From positions 62,001 to 126,000 of the forward strand of contig NZ_LITT01000064.1 in NCBI RefSeq assembly GCF_001636845.1: a stretch of 64,000 nucleotides of DNA, written 5' to 3'. A program made the position numbers and the translations under genes. This DNA comes from Clostridium ljungdahlii (GTDB lineage: Bacteria; Bacillota; Clostridia; Clostridiales; Clostridiaceae). The notes below the pieces were generated by a model. The model was not told where the DNA came from. It saw only the letters and a program-made list of their open reading frames with translations, and did not search any database. Positions 16,435 to 25,338 of this stretch are shown here, piece by piece; the first letter of the stretch is position 1; each line of letters opens with the position of its first letter.

Positions 16435-17802
16435 TTAATTTTCTACTTTTCTTGCTTTAATTTCTTCTTGCATCTTTTCAAGACTATCAGGTGTAATTTT
16501 ATAAAGTAACACAATAAAAATCAATCCTACTATCATGATAATTGCTGGAATTAATGCCATTCCATTCTTTATACCTGATATTAATTGGGCTGTAGGCTTC
16601 ATATTTGCAACATACCCTGCGCCCACAAGAACAGCTGTTATAATAACACTTCTTAAAAATATTGCAATTTTAATTGGGAAGCTTATTAATGACATAATAA
16701 ATCCTCGTGCATTTTTTCCAGTTTTCCATTCACCATATTCCACAGTAGATGAATACATAGCAACACCTAATGCATCAGGAATTCCATATCCTAAATATGC
16801 TACAAGCATCAATACTATAAATGAAACGTAATTCATTGGTAAAGCCCATACAATAAGTAATCCAATTATAAATATTAAAAGTGACAAAATATAAGTATTT
16901 CTTTCTCCAATTTTTTTAGCCAGCGGATTTGTAATAACAGCACCAAAAAGACACATTATACTGAGACCTGTAAAAAATACAGTAACTACTGCCAAATTAT
17001 TAACAACATATTTAAAATAGTAAAATGCCATTCCAAAAATAATAAACCTTCCTAAATATCTTCCAAGCTCACCTAATAACAATCCTATAAGAGGTGGATT
17101 TACTACTATTTGTTTTAGCATCTCACTTATAGACATTTTTTCTTCTGCTTTACCTGTTTGAATTGAAACTCCAGCATTTGCATAGTCTTTAGTCATAAAA
17201 AATAATGTATAATAGCAAGCAATCATAATAATACCTGCAATTATAACAGTAAAAGTATATCCACTTGCAGGATTGCCGATAGCTTTGCCTATCATCAATA
17301 TTAAAGGCATACTTACTAAAGAAAAACAAATAGTACCTAATGAATTAAACATACCTCTGTTTGATGCCATAGCAATTCTTTCTTCTCTTACTTCTGTCAT
17401 AGAAGAGTTCATTGCTACATGTGCTGCATAAAAAATATTCCAAATTAAATGACTTACTATAAATCCTATTGAAATTATAATTGCATTTACCCCTGCAGAA
17501 CCTATCTTGGAAAATTGTAAAATATAAAATAGTACTGCAAAAGGAGGTCCTATTAATAGCCATGAACGATATTTCCCCCACTTCAGGTTGGTTTTTTCCA
17601 ATATAACTCCTGCAGTAGGAACCCATACAAGATCAAATATACTTGTTATCATCAATACAGTACCTGCTAAAGCTGCCGATATTTTTGCATAATCAGTTAA
17701 GAATGCAGCAAAATAATATACTTCTACATTTACAAGCAACTGAAACCCAAAGGATGGTACCCCATAAAAATTAATAATAGATTTTTTCAATTTCCTTTCC
17801 AT
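16435..17802 (-). CDS. GPH-family (MelB-like) MFS transporter
   Basis: 455 aa with about 12 hydrophobic segments, typical of glycoside-pentoside-hexuronide:cation symporters. Family-like features are FYGVPSFGFQLLV at the N-terminus, the loop KTNLKWGKYRSWLLIGPP (about residues 66-83) and YSSTVEYGEWKTGKNARGF in the second half. It is last in the series corrinoid protein, URO-D methyltransferase, transporter, with 90 bp before it. I infer that it imports the methylated or methoxylated substrate of that methyltransferase; the substrate itself is unknown. A sugar substrate, as in other GPH members, is the alternative. Confidence 0.82.
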   Translation of the reverse strand: MERKLKKSIINFYGVPSFGFQLLVNVEVYYFAAFLTDYAKISAALAGTVLMITSIFDLVWVPTAGVILEKTNLKWGKYRSWLLIGPPFAVLFYILQFSKIGSAGVNAIIISIGFIVSHLIWNIFYAAHVAMNSSMTEVREERIAMASNRGMFNSLGTICFSLVSMPLILMIGKAIGNPASGYTFTVIIAGIIMIACYYTLFFMTKDYANAGVSIQTGKAEEKMSISEMLKQIVVNPPLIGLLLGELGRYLGRFIIFGMAFYYFKYVVNNLAVVTVFFTGLSIMCLFGAVITNPLAKKIGERNTYILSLLIFIIGLLIVWALPMNYVSFIVLMLVAYLGYGIPDALGVAMYSSTVEYGEWKTGKNARGFIMSLISFPIKIAIFLRSVIITAVLVGAGYVANMKPTAQLISGIKNGMALIPAIIMIVGLIFIVLLYKITPDSLEKMQEEIKARKVEN

Positions 17803-17892
17803 AACATTCTCCTTTCATAATATATTTTAGAAATTAATATATGGATTCAACTAAGGTTCATTCAAAGTATAAATCTTAGTTGAATTTATACT

Positions 17893-19005
17893 TTACTTGC
17901 CTGTTGCAGCTGAAATCATAGCTTTTACATTTTCAACCTTAGCATTTGGAGGTATTGAACATCCACTAGATAAAATAAATCCATCTCCCATATCTTTAAC
18001 AAGTTTTGAAGCATAATCATATACTTCATCAGGAGTACTAAGGACAAGCTTTGCAGCAGGCACATCTCCTTTAATACATGCAGTACTTCCGAGTACCTCT
18101 TTTATTTTATAAATATCTGTCATACCGTCTGTCTCAAATACAATCTTTCCCTTTGGAAAATCTTTAAAGTAATTGAGATCACGTTCCCAATTTCCATCAA
18201 TATGGATGTCACATACAACACCCTCATCTATGATAGCATCTGCTGTTTCCTTAATATATTTCCATACAAAACGTTCCCATAACTTAGGAGAATAGAATTC
18301 ACTAGCTCCACGTGCTGGAGACAAGAAGAAAACATCTGGTTTATTATCCTTTATTTGTTTTTTTATACCTTCAACTACTTCTGCCTGAATGACCTCAAGA
18401 ACTGCCTCAACTTTATCCGGCATTCTAAATAAATCCATCATAAATTTGGCCATAGAACGTCCACCACTTAAATATTCGTTTACAGTTATAGCTACAGCAG
18501 GACTATATACAATAAAGCCAGCATCTTTGACATTCTTAATTGCCTGTGGTGCATACGCAAGTGCTTTCTTAATCTCGGGAACATTAACACCCAATCTGTC
18601 TTTTAAATAACCTGGCATAAAACTGCTCCAGCCCTTATTTATAATTGTGTCATAATCTTCTGGTTTCATCATTTCTGCTTCATCAATCTGCCAAAGCATG
18701 TCATCTTCAAGCTCTCGTCCTGGAAGCTTAACTCTTGACATAAATGTCAATGGAAATACAGGTCCTACACAATAAGCTGAATTTGTTCCATCCACATCTC
18801 CTAAATCTTTTAAAGAGTCTACTATTACTTTATTTGATGCTTCAATACAATCTTTTCCACAAATATCTGCCAATTTTAGTCCCATATGTCTAGCAGCAAA
18901 GGCATCATTCATAAGTATAACAGGTGTTCTATCTGTTTTTTCTAATGCTAGTGTTTTTCTAAATCTATTTAAGCGTTCTTTATATAACTCCTCTGTCGTT
19001 TTCAT
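17893..19005 (-). CDS. URO-D-type corrinoid methyltransferase (MT1)
   Basis: 370 aa, uroporphyrinogen-decarboxylase superfamily (MtaA/MtvB/CmuA type), not a haem enzyme. It takes a methyl group from a substrate and puts it on the corrinoid protein. Likely zinc ligands are His268 (DIHIDGNWE) and Cys349 (SSGCSIPP). Other family stretches are the N-terminal RFRKTLALEKTDRTPV and FLSPARGASEFYSPKLWERF. Its ATG lies 1 bp after the stop of its corrinoid partner, and a GPH transporter follows. By analogy with vanillate O-demethylase it could demethylate methoxy-aromatics, but the substrate is not proven by the sequence. Confidence 0.87.
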   Translation of the reverse strand: MKTTEELYKERLNRFRKTLALEKTDRTPVILMNDAFAARHMGLKLADICGKDCIEASNKVIVDSLKDLGDVDGTNSAYCVGPVFPLTFMSRVKLPGRELEDDMLWQIDEAEMMKPEDYDTIINKGWSSFMPGYLKDRLGVNVPEIKKALAYAPQAIKNVKDAGFIVYSPAVAITVNEYLSGGRSMAKFMMDLFRMPDKVEAVLEVIQAEVVEGIKKQIKDNKPDVFFLSPARGASEFYSPKLWERFVWKYIKETADAIIDEGVVCDIHIDGNWERDLNYFKDFPKGKIVFETDGMTDIYKIKEVLGSTACIKGDVPAAKLVLSTPDEVYDYASKLVKDMGDGFILSSGCSIPPNAKVENVKAMISAATGK

Positions 19006-19006
19006 A

Positions 19007-19633
19007 TTACTTCACCCCCATGATTTTTTTACAAAAATCTACAGTCTGCTGTGCATCTTTACAAACTAAATCTGCTCCCATGTATTTTCCTGCAGCTTCA
19101 TCTACAGGTCCTCCTCCAACTAGAATCTTTAAATCTTTTCTAAGTCCTGCATCTTCTATTTCCTTTATACACTGTTTTACATTGTCAAAACATGTAGTCA
19201 AAAGACAAGATATTCCTATTACCTTAGGTTTATATTGTTTTATAGTCTCAATGTATTTTGATGTAGGTACATCAACGCCTAAATCCTTTACATCAAACCC
19301 ATTGCTCTTCATTACTGTAGTTACTATATTCTTTCCTATATCATGTATATCATCGTAAATAGTTCCCATTACAAATATGCCCTTGCTTGATCCAGATGAC
19401 TCTCCCAATCCTCCAATAATCTCTGAAGCTTCATTAAAAACTTCTGCTGACATAATGAGTTCGGATAAAAAGTATTCCTTTTTTTCAAATCTGTTTCCTA
19501 CAATTCCCATGCCTTCCTGTAAGTCTGCTATTATATCTAATATTGGTGTCCCATTTTCTTTTTGTGCCTTTACCTCTGATAAAACAACATCTTCATCTAA
19601 GTCAGCCATTGCATTAACCAATTTTTCATTCAT
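19007..19633 (-). CDS. Corrinoid methyl-transfer protein, copy 3
   Basis: 208 aa, about 95% identical to the protein at 7986-8612, with the same B12 motif DIHDIG and VGGG. Two ATGs lie side by side; the second (19633) has the better distance from GGGGGA and gives MNEKLVNAMADLDED. It is followed after one base by its methyltransferase, an intact MT1-corrinoid pair. This arrangement shows what the copy at 7986 looked like before its methyltransferase was lost. The methylated form is the substrate for the MT2 at 11080, and the activator at 6040-7892 would rescue it when oxidised. Confidence 0.9.
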   Translation of the reverse strand: MNEKLVNAMADLDEDVVLSEVKAQKENGTPILDIIADLQEGMGIVGNRFEKKEYFLSELIMSAEVFNEASEIIGGLGESSGSSKGIFVMGTIYDDIHDIGKNIVTTVMKSNGFDVKDLGVDVPTSKYIETIKQYKPKVIGISCLLTTCFDNVKQCIKEIEDAGLRKDLKILVGGGPVDEAAGKYMGADLVCKDAQQTVDFCKKIMGVK

Positions 19634-19838
19634 CATACTTCCCCCTTTAATAAAAATTAAATATTTGTGTTAACTTATGTTAACATTAGAATATCATGCA
19701 TATTTTCCTAATTCAACTTACATAGTGTTTAAATTTATCACATTTATTTATACATTATGAATATTCTTATTAAATACTATTTTCAGCAAATTGTGAAAAT
19801 ATAATAAATAATAAAACGAACTATAAAAAATAGCCCCC

Positions 19839-20357
19839 TTATTCAATCAATATCAATCCATAACAATTCAATTCATTTTTGCTTTCATTTTTATCACCTT
19901 GTAATACCTCTATAGGGAAACCACTTTTCCTTACAGTTGCAAATACATCTATACCACAAGCTTCCATAGAAGGTCTTGCTTCCTGTGGATGTGCACAATG
20001 TTCCATATTGCATTTCTCACACAATCTGCAAGGCCCTGCACCAAATCCGAATGCCTTATAATAACCTGAAAGGAAAATTTCATTTTCTAATTTATTTATA
20101 ATTTTTGTAGTAACTGCAAGATCTAATTTAGATTGCACAATCAATCCAGTACTATAACAATCAATTATATTTTGAGTTTCCTTATAAGAAGGAGTCTTTG
20201 GAGGACAGCAATAACTTGTATTATAATTTTTACAACCATACCTACACTTTAATATTGTCCATGCCCCTGTTTGTATAGTATCCGTACTTATTATTTTAGC
20301 ATTATAGGCCCCAAGTTCCTTTGCTTTTTCTACATATTTTGTCATGTCATCTTTCAT
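19839..20357 (-). CDS. DUF2284 cysteine-rich metal-binding protein, second copy
   Basis: About 172 aa from the ATG at 20357, placed behind AAAAGGAG; the frame is open to 20378 but that stretch holds the ribosome site. Cysteine motifs are CRYGCKNYNTSYCCPPKTPS in the first half and GPCRLCEKCNMEHCAHPQ in the second, then PSMEACGIDVFATV. This is the fuller cysteine set of the DUF2284 family; the paralogue at 8715 has lost the CCPP part. Function unknown, probably metal- or iron-sulphur-binding. It stands upstream of the corrinoid/MT1/transporter series, separated by about 200 bp. Confidence 0.75.
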   Translation of the reverse strand: MKDDMTKYVEKAKELGAYNAKIISTDTIQTGAWTILKCRYGCKNYNTSYCCPPKTPSYKETQNIIDCYSTGLIVQSKLDLAVTTKIINKLENEIFLSGYYKAFGFGAGPCRLCEKCNMEHCAHPQEARPSMEACGIDVFATVRKSGFPIEVLQGDKNESKNELNCYGLILIE

Positions 20358-20670
20358 TTTAAATTTCTCCTTTTCCACAAATATGATTTTTACATATATA
20401 AATTATAACATTTCACAATTAGTGTGGTTAATTTATCCTAATATCTGATGCTGCTTTTTTGCATAAAATGATTTTAAGAATTCATATTTAAAATTTTTAT
20501 GTACTTTCTTATGTATAAGTTAATTCCTTATTCCTAGCCATGTACTCTAAAATCATATAATAATTTAAAATTTACTTAGAATGTGATATTATACTTATAT
20601 GACATTCTACTAATTTAAAAATTCATAAATCAATTTTAACAAAACTTAAATTATAAAAAGGAGAATTTAT

Positions 20671-22143
20671 ATGAAATACTATTCACTTATGGCTATCGGG
20701 CTGTATTTACTTATCTTACTTTTAATAGGCTATTATTCTTACAGGAAAACCCACGACATTTCAGACTATATGCTTGGGAGTAGAAGTCTAAGCCCTATGG
20801 TTACAGCATTATCCGCTGGTGCAAGCGACATGAGCGGTTGGATGCTTATGGGGCTTCCTGGTGCTGTATATACTACAGGTATTTCCAGTATGTGGCTTGG
20901 AATTGGTTTAACTATAGGAGCTTATTTTAATTATCTCTTATTAGCTCCACGTTTTAGAATTTATACAGAAGTCTCAAATGACTCTTTAACTGTTCCAGAT
21001 TATTTACAAAACAGATTTAAGGATAATGCTAATATGCTGAGGCTTGTATCCGGAATAATAATTCTCGTTTTCTTCACTTTATACGTTTCTTCAGGTATTG
21101 TAGCCGGCGGAAAATTATTTAGGGACATCTTTGGATTTACATATACATCAGGGGTAATAGTTACACTGTCTATAGTTGTAATATATACATATTTTGGTGG
21201 CTTTTTAGCAGTAAGTCTCACTGACTTTTTCCAGGGAAGTCTTATGTTTGTAGTTCTTGTCATGGTACCTGTAGTTGCATACATGAATATAGGGGTAGAT
21301 CCCGGAACTTTTGTAAGTAAAGTAAAACATATTAATCCAGCACTATTTGACATACTTAGAGGAACAAGTTTCTCTACTATTATTGGATTTTTAGCTTGGG
21401 GACTTGGTTACTTTGGACAACCTCATATTATTGTACGTTTTATGGCAATAAAATCTGCAAAAGAATTAAAATCTGCAAGAAGAATAGGTATAAGCTGGAT
21501 GGCTATTGGACTTTTAGGTGCAATAAGCAGTGGACTTATAGGTCTTGTATATTTTACAATGCACAATCAGCCTCTAAAAGATCCTGAAATGGTATTTTTG
21601 CGTCTTGGTGATATATTATTCCATCCATTTATTACAGGTATAATACTATCTGCAGTACTTGCTGCTATTATGAGTACTATTTCTTCCCAGCTTTTAGTTT
21701 GCTCTAGTTCTATTACAAAAGATTTTTACCTTACATTTTTAAATAAGGAAGCACCTGAACACACTCAGGTATTTATAGGAAGAATATCTGTACTTGTCGT
21801 TGCCGCTGTTGCAGTTTTATTTGCTTATGTTCCAAATAAAACCATCTTAAGTATAGTAGGACAGGCATGGGCAGGTTTTGGTTCTGCTTTTGGTCCAACT
21901 CTTTTAATAAGTCTCTACTGGAAGAGAATGACAAAATGGGGAGCTTTATCTGGAATGATTGTAGGTGGTTTGACTGTTATAATATGGATTGTATCAGGGT
22001 TATCTGCTCATTTATATGAGATGATTCCTGGCTTTACCTTATCTCTCATATCCATCATAGTTGTAAGTCTTTTGACTAAAAAACCTGATGAAGCCGTAAA
22101 TAAGGAATTTGAGACCATGGAAGAGAAGTTGAATTTAATGTAA
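20671..22143 (+). CDS. putP: Sodium/proline symporter
   Basis: 490 aa, sodium:solute symporter family with about 12-13 membrane segments. PutP signatures are SDYMLGSRSLSPMVTALSAG near the N-terminus (about residues 31-50), ASDMSGWMLMGLPGA (about 51-65), and FLAWGLGYFGQPHIIVRFMA in the middle. It uses the sodium gradient to import proline as nutrient or osmoprotectant. The ribosome site is AAAAGGAG. It is a single gene with its own terminator at 22151. The SSS family also moves other solutes, but the GLPGA and GQPHI motifs favour proline. Confidence 0.9.
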   Translation: MKYYSLMAIGLYLLILLLIGYYSYRKTHDISDYMLGSRSLSPMVTALSAGASDMSGWMLMGLPGAVYTTGISSMWLGIGLTIGAYFNYLLLAPRFRIYTEVSNDSLTVPDYLQNRFKDNANMLRLVSGIIILVFFTLYVSSGIVAGGKLFRDIFGFTYTSGVIVTLSIVVIYTYFGGFLAVSLTDFFQGSLMFVVLVMVPVVAYMNIGVDPGTFVSKVKHINPALFDILRGTSFSTIIGFLAWGLGYFGQPHIIVRFMAIKSAKELKSARRIGISWMAIGLLGAISSGLIGLVYFTMHNQPLKDPEMVFLRLGDILFHPFITGIILSAVLAAIMSTISSQLLVCSSSITKDFYLTFLNKEAPEHTQVFIGRISVLVVAAVAVLFAYVPNKTILSIVGQAWAGFGSAFGPTLLISLYWKRMTKWGALSGMIVGGLTVIIWIVSGLSAHLYEMIPGFTLSLISIIVVSLLTKKPDEAVNKEFETMEEKLNLM

Positions 22144-22150
22144 TTATTTA

Positions 22151-22197
22151 AATAAGAGATACTTAATGTTGTAAAGTTAGGTATCTCTTATTTTATT
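22151..22197 (+). terminator. Terminator of putP
   Basis: 12-bp stem AATAAGAGATAC/GTATCTCTTATT with an 18-nt loop, followed by TTTATT. Confidence 0.85.
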
Positions 22198-22229
22198 ACC
22201 ATCATACTCCTCATATAGTATTATTTATG

Positions 22230-22287
22230 TTGACATTGTTGGTCTATAATGATAGACTCAAAATATAACAAGTCTATTACTATAGAC
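22230..22287 (+). promoter_or_regulatory. Promoter and twin operators of the BlaI/M56 pair
   Basis: TTGACA at about 22230 begins the promoter. Two near-perfect 16-bp palindromes follow: GTCTATAATGATAGAC at 22242-22257 and GTCTATTACTATAGAC at 22272-22287. They share GTCTAT..ATAGAC and are exactly 30 bp, three helical turns, apart. Their place over the -10 and transcript start fits autorepression by the BlaI-type dimer encoded next. Confidence 0.75.
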
Positions 22288-22303
22288 CGAAAGGAGATAT
22301 ATC

Positions 22304-22666
22304 GTGGAACAGTTCAACCTTTGTGAAAGTGAATATCGTTTTGCAAGTATTGTTTGGGAAAATGAGCCTATTGGCTCTGGTGAACTTGTAAAACTTTGCA
22401 AGCAAATTCTTGGCTGGAAAAAGTCTACAACATATACAGTTTTGAAAAAATTATGCTGTCGCAAAATATTGAAGAATGAAAATACAATAGTAACGTCAGT
22501 GATAAAACAAAAACAAGTACAGAAATTCGAAAGCGAGCAATTTATAAACAAGACCTTTAACGGCTCACTTCCTCAATTTATAACAGCATTTATGAATGAT
22601 AAAAAATTAAGTAAAAAAGATGCTGAAGAGCTTAAAAATCTAATCGACAGTTACGAGGAGGAGTAG
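22304..22666 (+). CDS. BlaI/MecI-family transcriptional repressor
   Basis: 120 aa winged-helix repressor of the Penicillinase_R family: LCESEYRFASIVWENEPIGSGELV, then GWKKSTTYTVLKKLCCRKIL as recognition helix and wing (about residues 28-60), and a dimerising C-terminus. It starts at GTG behind AAAGGAG. The partner M56 peptidase gene begins 2 bp after its stop, the standard BlaI-BlaR1 order. It should repress its own operon through the two palindromes upstream until cut or released by the peptidase. No beta-lactamase gene is present in the window. Confidence 0.88.
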   Translation: MEQFNLCESEYRFASIVWENEPIGSGELVKLCKQILGWKKSTTYTVLKKLCCRKILKNENTIVTSVIKQKQVQKFESEQFINKTFNGSLPQFITAFMNDKKLSKKDAEELKNLIDSYEEE

Positions 22667-22668
22667 AA

Positions 22669-24753
22669 ATGGAACTTTTACTACAAAGGTTATTTGTTGA
22701 TGTAGTCAACATGAGCCTTACAGCAAGTTATGTTATCTTATTTGTTCTTGCTGCCAGATTAGTTTTAAAAAGAGCTCCTAAAATGTTTTCTTACGTCCTA
22801 TGGATAGTTGTACTATTTCGGCTCATTTGTCCTTTTTCCTTTTCCTCTGCTTTCAGCTTTTTACAAGGAGCAAGTTTAGATTCAGGCAAAATGGAGTATA
22901 TTTCTTCAAATATTGTGATGACTCCTCAACCACAGATTGATAATGGAACGAAAATGGCAAATTCGTCCATTAGCACCACTCTACCTGCTGCTATAAGTCA
23001 TACCAGTGCTAATTCCATTCATATGGTTCTATTTGCCTTTTCAGTTATTTGGTTTTTAGGTATCTTACTACTAATTATTTACAATATAGTATCCTATGTG
23101 AGGCTGAATCATAAGATTTATACTGCAGTACTTGTAAAAAATAATATATTTGAATGTGAAACTATTTTATCTCCCTTTGTACTTGGATTTATAAAACCTA
23201 AAATATATCTGCCTATAGGACTTAACAAAGTAGAACAAAGCTATATTCTAAAGCATGAGCAAATCCATATAAAAAGATATGACTATATGATAAAGCTTAT
23301 TGCCTTTTTAACATTGTGCCTTCACTGGTTCAATCCTCTTGTATGGCTTAGTTTTATGCTCATGAGTAAAGACATGGAAATGTCCTGTGACGAGCAAGTG
23401 CTAAAAGAACTAGGTACAGATATAAAAAAAGATTACAGTACGTCCCTATTATCTATGTCGATAAATAATAGGGCTATAAAAGGAATCCCCATTGCCTTTG
23501 GAGAAAATAATACAAAGACAAGAATTAGGAATGTCCTTAATTACAAAAAACCTGTTTTTTGGGTACTTTTAACTGCAGTAATTGCTGTTATATGTGTCAG
23601 CATTGGGCTTATGACCAATCCAAAAAATATTCAAAGCTCTCAAAACGACTTTGCCAAAAAAATATATAAATACCGAACTCCCTACACGGGGGATAATGGC
23701 AAAGTAGTTACTATAGTAAAAAATTTGATTGTGCCAGAAATATTAACCTATAAAAAAGTACAACTTTTTACAGATAAGGAGCCATACGCTATACAAATAA
23801 CTTATCAAACCACCCGACAAGCCAAACGATGTTTTTTAACAAAAGATAATCAAACTGTTTTTGATCAAAATGCTGCTTTAATTTTTGCTTTAATAGGTAA
23901 CGTAAAACAAGTAAACTTCATCTTAAGTAATGACGGTGATTATGATCAAACGATCCAGCGAACTAGAACCTGGGCAAATAGTACTATGAATAAAGATGTA
24001 TATGGGAGCTCTTCTACCCTTGAAGGATTCATTACTTTATACAAAAATATCATGAATAAGTTTATAACATATAATTCTCTTCCTACTTTACTTGAAAGCG
24101 GTAAAGAAACAAATATTAAAAGTATGAATAATATTTTACAAACATCCAATTACGATAAAGTAAAAGTAAATAATCAATTCTACTATATGTATAAAAAAGA
24201 TGGAAAATATTATGTAGAAAAGCCTCATAAATTTATCAATGAACTCACAGAAGAAACATATGAAAAGATTTATACACTAATTGTCTCCCAACACCGCTAT
24301 GAAAATATTAAACATGAACTACTTCTTGATTCAAGAAAATACTCCATGCAAAATACCCTTAAAGACAGTTGTATTCTTGATGGTGATGGCTGCATTAACT
24401 CTGGTGGTGAACTAGCAAATAAGTTTATTTCTGATACTCAAAAGGGTAAAAAGTCATCTCTTAAAATTGTTCACCCTACAGGAGCTGGTTATGCAATCTT
24501 TACCAAAATAATTTATGATGGTAAAAGCTATTATGGAGTTGAGTATACTTTAATGAATTCATATACAGGTAACCACAGTTGTTATTATGAATTTAACTAT
24601 AAATATCTGAAAACATTTGACTTTTCAGGCTATAAATTTGCCTATTTATTGCAAAATAATAATGTAACATTTGGGAATATAGATAAAAGTATATCCTCAA
24701 AAAATTCCAATGACTGGATAGACTTTCACTCTCTTTTTTCTTTTATAAAATAA
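22669..24753 (+). CDS. BlaR1/MecR1-like M56 peptidase with DUF4825-type C-terminus
   Basis: 694 aa membrane sensor protease. Hydrophobic segments occur at about residues 20-50, 118-142, 203-220 and 297-312. The zinc site is His196-Glu197-Gln-Ile-His200 (KHEQIHIKRYDY), with SCDEQVLKELG as the third-ligand region near residue 243. The outside part after about 320 is not a penicillin-binding domain as in BlaR1. It contains YRTPYTGDNGKVVTIV, which matches the DUF4825 domain, and more of unknown type. So the signal is probably not a beta-lactam. It forms an operon with the BlaI-type repressor. A remnant of the structured repeat begins at its stop codon. Confidence 0.85.
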   Translation: MELLLQRLFVDVVNMSLTASYVILFVLAARLVLKRAPKMFSYVLWIVVLFRLICPFSFSSAFSFLQGASLDSGKMEYISSNIVMTPQPQIDNGTKMANSSISTTLPAAISHTSANSIHMVLFAFSVIWFLGILLLIIYNIVSYVRLNHKIYTAVLVKNNIFECETILSPFVLGFIKPKIYLPIGLNKVEQSYILKHEQIHIKRYDYMIKLIAFLTLCLHWFNPLVWLSFMLMSKDMEMSCDEQVLKELGTDIKKDYSTSLLSMSINNRAIKGIPIAFGENNTKTRIRNVLNYKKPVFWVLLTAVIAVICVSIGLMTNPKNIQSSQNDFAKKIYKYRTPYTGDNGKVVTIVKNLIVPEILTYKKVQLFTDKEPYAIQITYQTTRQAKRCFLTKDNQTVFDQNAALIFALIGNVKQVNFILSNDGDYDQTIQRTRTWANSTMNKDVYGSSSTLEGFITLYKNIMNKFITYNSLPTLLESGKETNIKSMNNILQTSNYDKVKVNNQFYYMYKKDGKYYVEKPHKFINELTEETYEKIYTLIVSQHRYENIKHELLLDSRKYSMQNTLKDSCILDGDGCINSGGELANKFISDTQKGKKSSLKIVHPTGAGYAIFTKIIYDGKSYYGVEYTLMNSYTGNHSCYYEFNYKYLKTFDFSGYKFAYLLQNNNVTFGNIDKSISSKNSNDWIDFHSLFSFIK

Positions 24754-24777
24754 ACAGAATTCTTGGCATCCGATAAA
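24751..24777 (+). repeat. Structured repeat, minimal remnant R5
   Basis: TAAACAGAATTCTTGGCATC is fused directly to CGATAAA, the two outer ends of the repeat family with everything between removed. As in R1, its TAA is the stop codon of the gene before it. Confidence 0.7.
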
Positions 24778-24780
24778 TAT

Positions 24781-24815
24781 GGGGTTGTTACACTAAAATC
24801 TAATGTAGCAACCCC
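24781..24815. terminator. Hairpin between convergent genes
   Basis: GGGGTTGTTACA / TGTAGCAACCCC stem with an 11-nt loop between the M56 gene and the DUF1097 gene. It lacks a long T-run, so its strength is uncertain. Confidence 0.6.
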
Positions 24816-24826
24816 ATCATCTAACT

Positions 24827-25318
24827 TTAATTCTTTTTAAATGTTGTAAATTTAATACTCATCCACCCAAAAATCAATCCAATGAAATTTGCTCCTGTAA
24901 TCCAAATTGCTGCATTAAGCAGAGCAGGCATTCCTTTAACTGCCATATATGCTCCTGCACCATAGCCTACAAACATACATGAATAAGCATTAAATGATAT
25001 AAGCGAAATATTCAAGGCAGGTATTTTTAGTGATATCATTAATAAAAATACTGTAATAAAAACTGAAACTATCGTAGCTGCCATAGCTGGCATAAAGCCA
25101 CTAAATACATTTATAAGGACAAATGCTAAAATTGCAAGTATCGATCCGGTAATCATCGGTGGTATTCCCTTTCCAATAAGGTCTGGAGTTGCTCCTAAAC
25201 TAAAATACCATGCCCAACCTATAAACAAAGCCCAAACAGGAACTTTTAAATACATAAAGAGACATGATACTGCTGCAAAAACTGCTACCGATACATCTAA
25301 TGCTCCAATTTTTTTCAT
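24827..25318 (-). CDS. DUF1097 membrane protein
   Basis: 163 aa, five or so hydrophobic segments, with the family-like VPVWALFIGWAWYFSLG and NAYSCMFVGYGAGAYMA. DUF1097 proteins are uncharacterised inner-membrane proteins. It is the last gene of the series aminotransferase, PxpB, PxpC, biotinyl protein, PxpA, and starts about 20 bp after pxpA. Position suggests that it imports the substrate of the system, but this is inference. Confidence 0.72.
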   Translation of the reverse strand: MKKIGALDVSVAVFAAVSCLFMYLKVPVWALFIGWAWYFSLGATPDLIGKGIPPMITGSILAILAFVLINVFSGFMPAMAATIVSVFITVFLLMISLKIPALNISLISFNAYSCMFVGYGAGAYMAVKGMPALLNAAIWITGANFIGLIFGWMSIKFTTFKKN

Positions 25319-25338
25319 CTCTACTCCCCCTCCTACGT

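Noticed and set aside
17893-19005. Uroporphyrinogen decarboxylase (haem synthesis)
   Set aside because: The gene pairs with a corrinoid protein and carries the His/Cys zinc-type motifs of methyltransferases; no haem genes are near.
19020-19673. Frames antisense to the corrinoid gene (also at 8038-8631)
   Set aside because: Both corrinoid copies show the same antisense frames only because the genes are duplicates; no start signals.
22258-22551. 97-codon minus-strand frame over blaI
   Set aside because: Antisense to the repressor and across its operators; no ribosome site.
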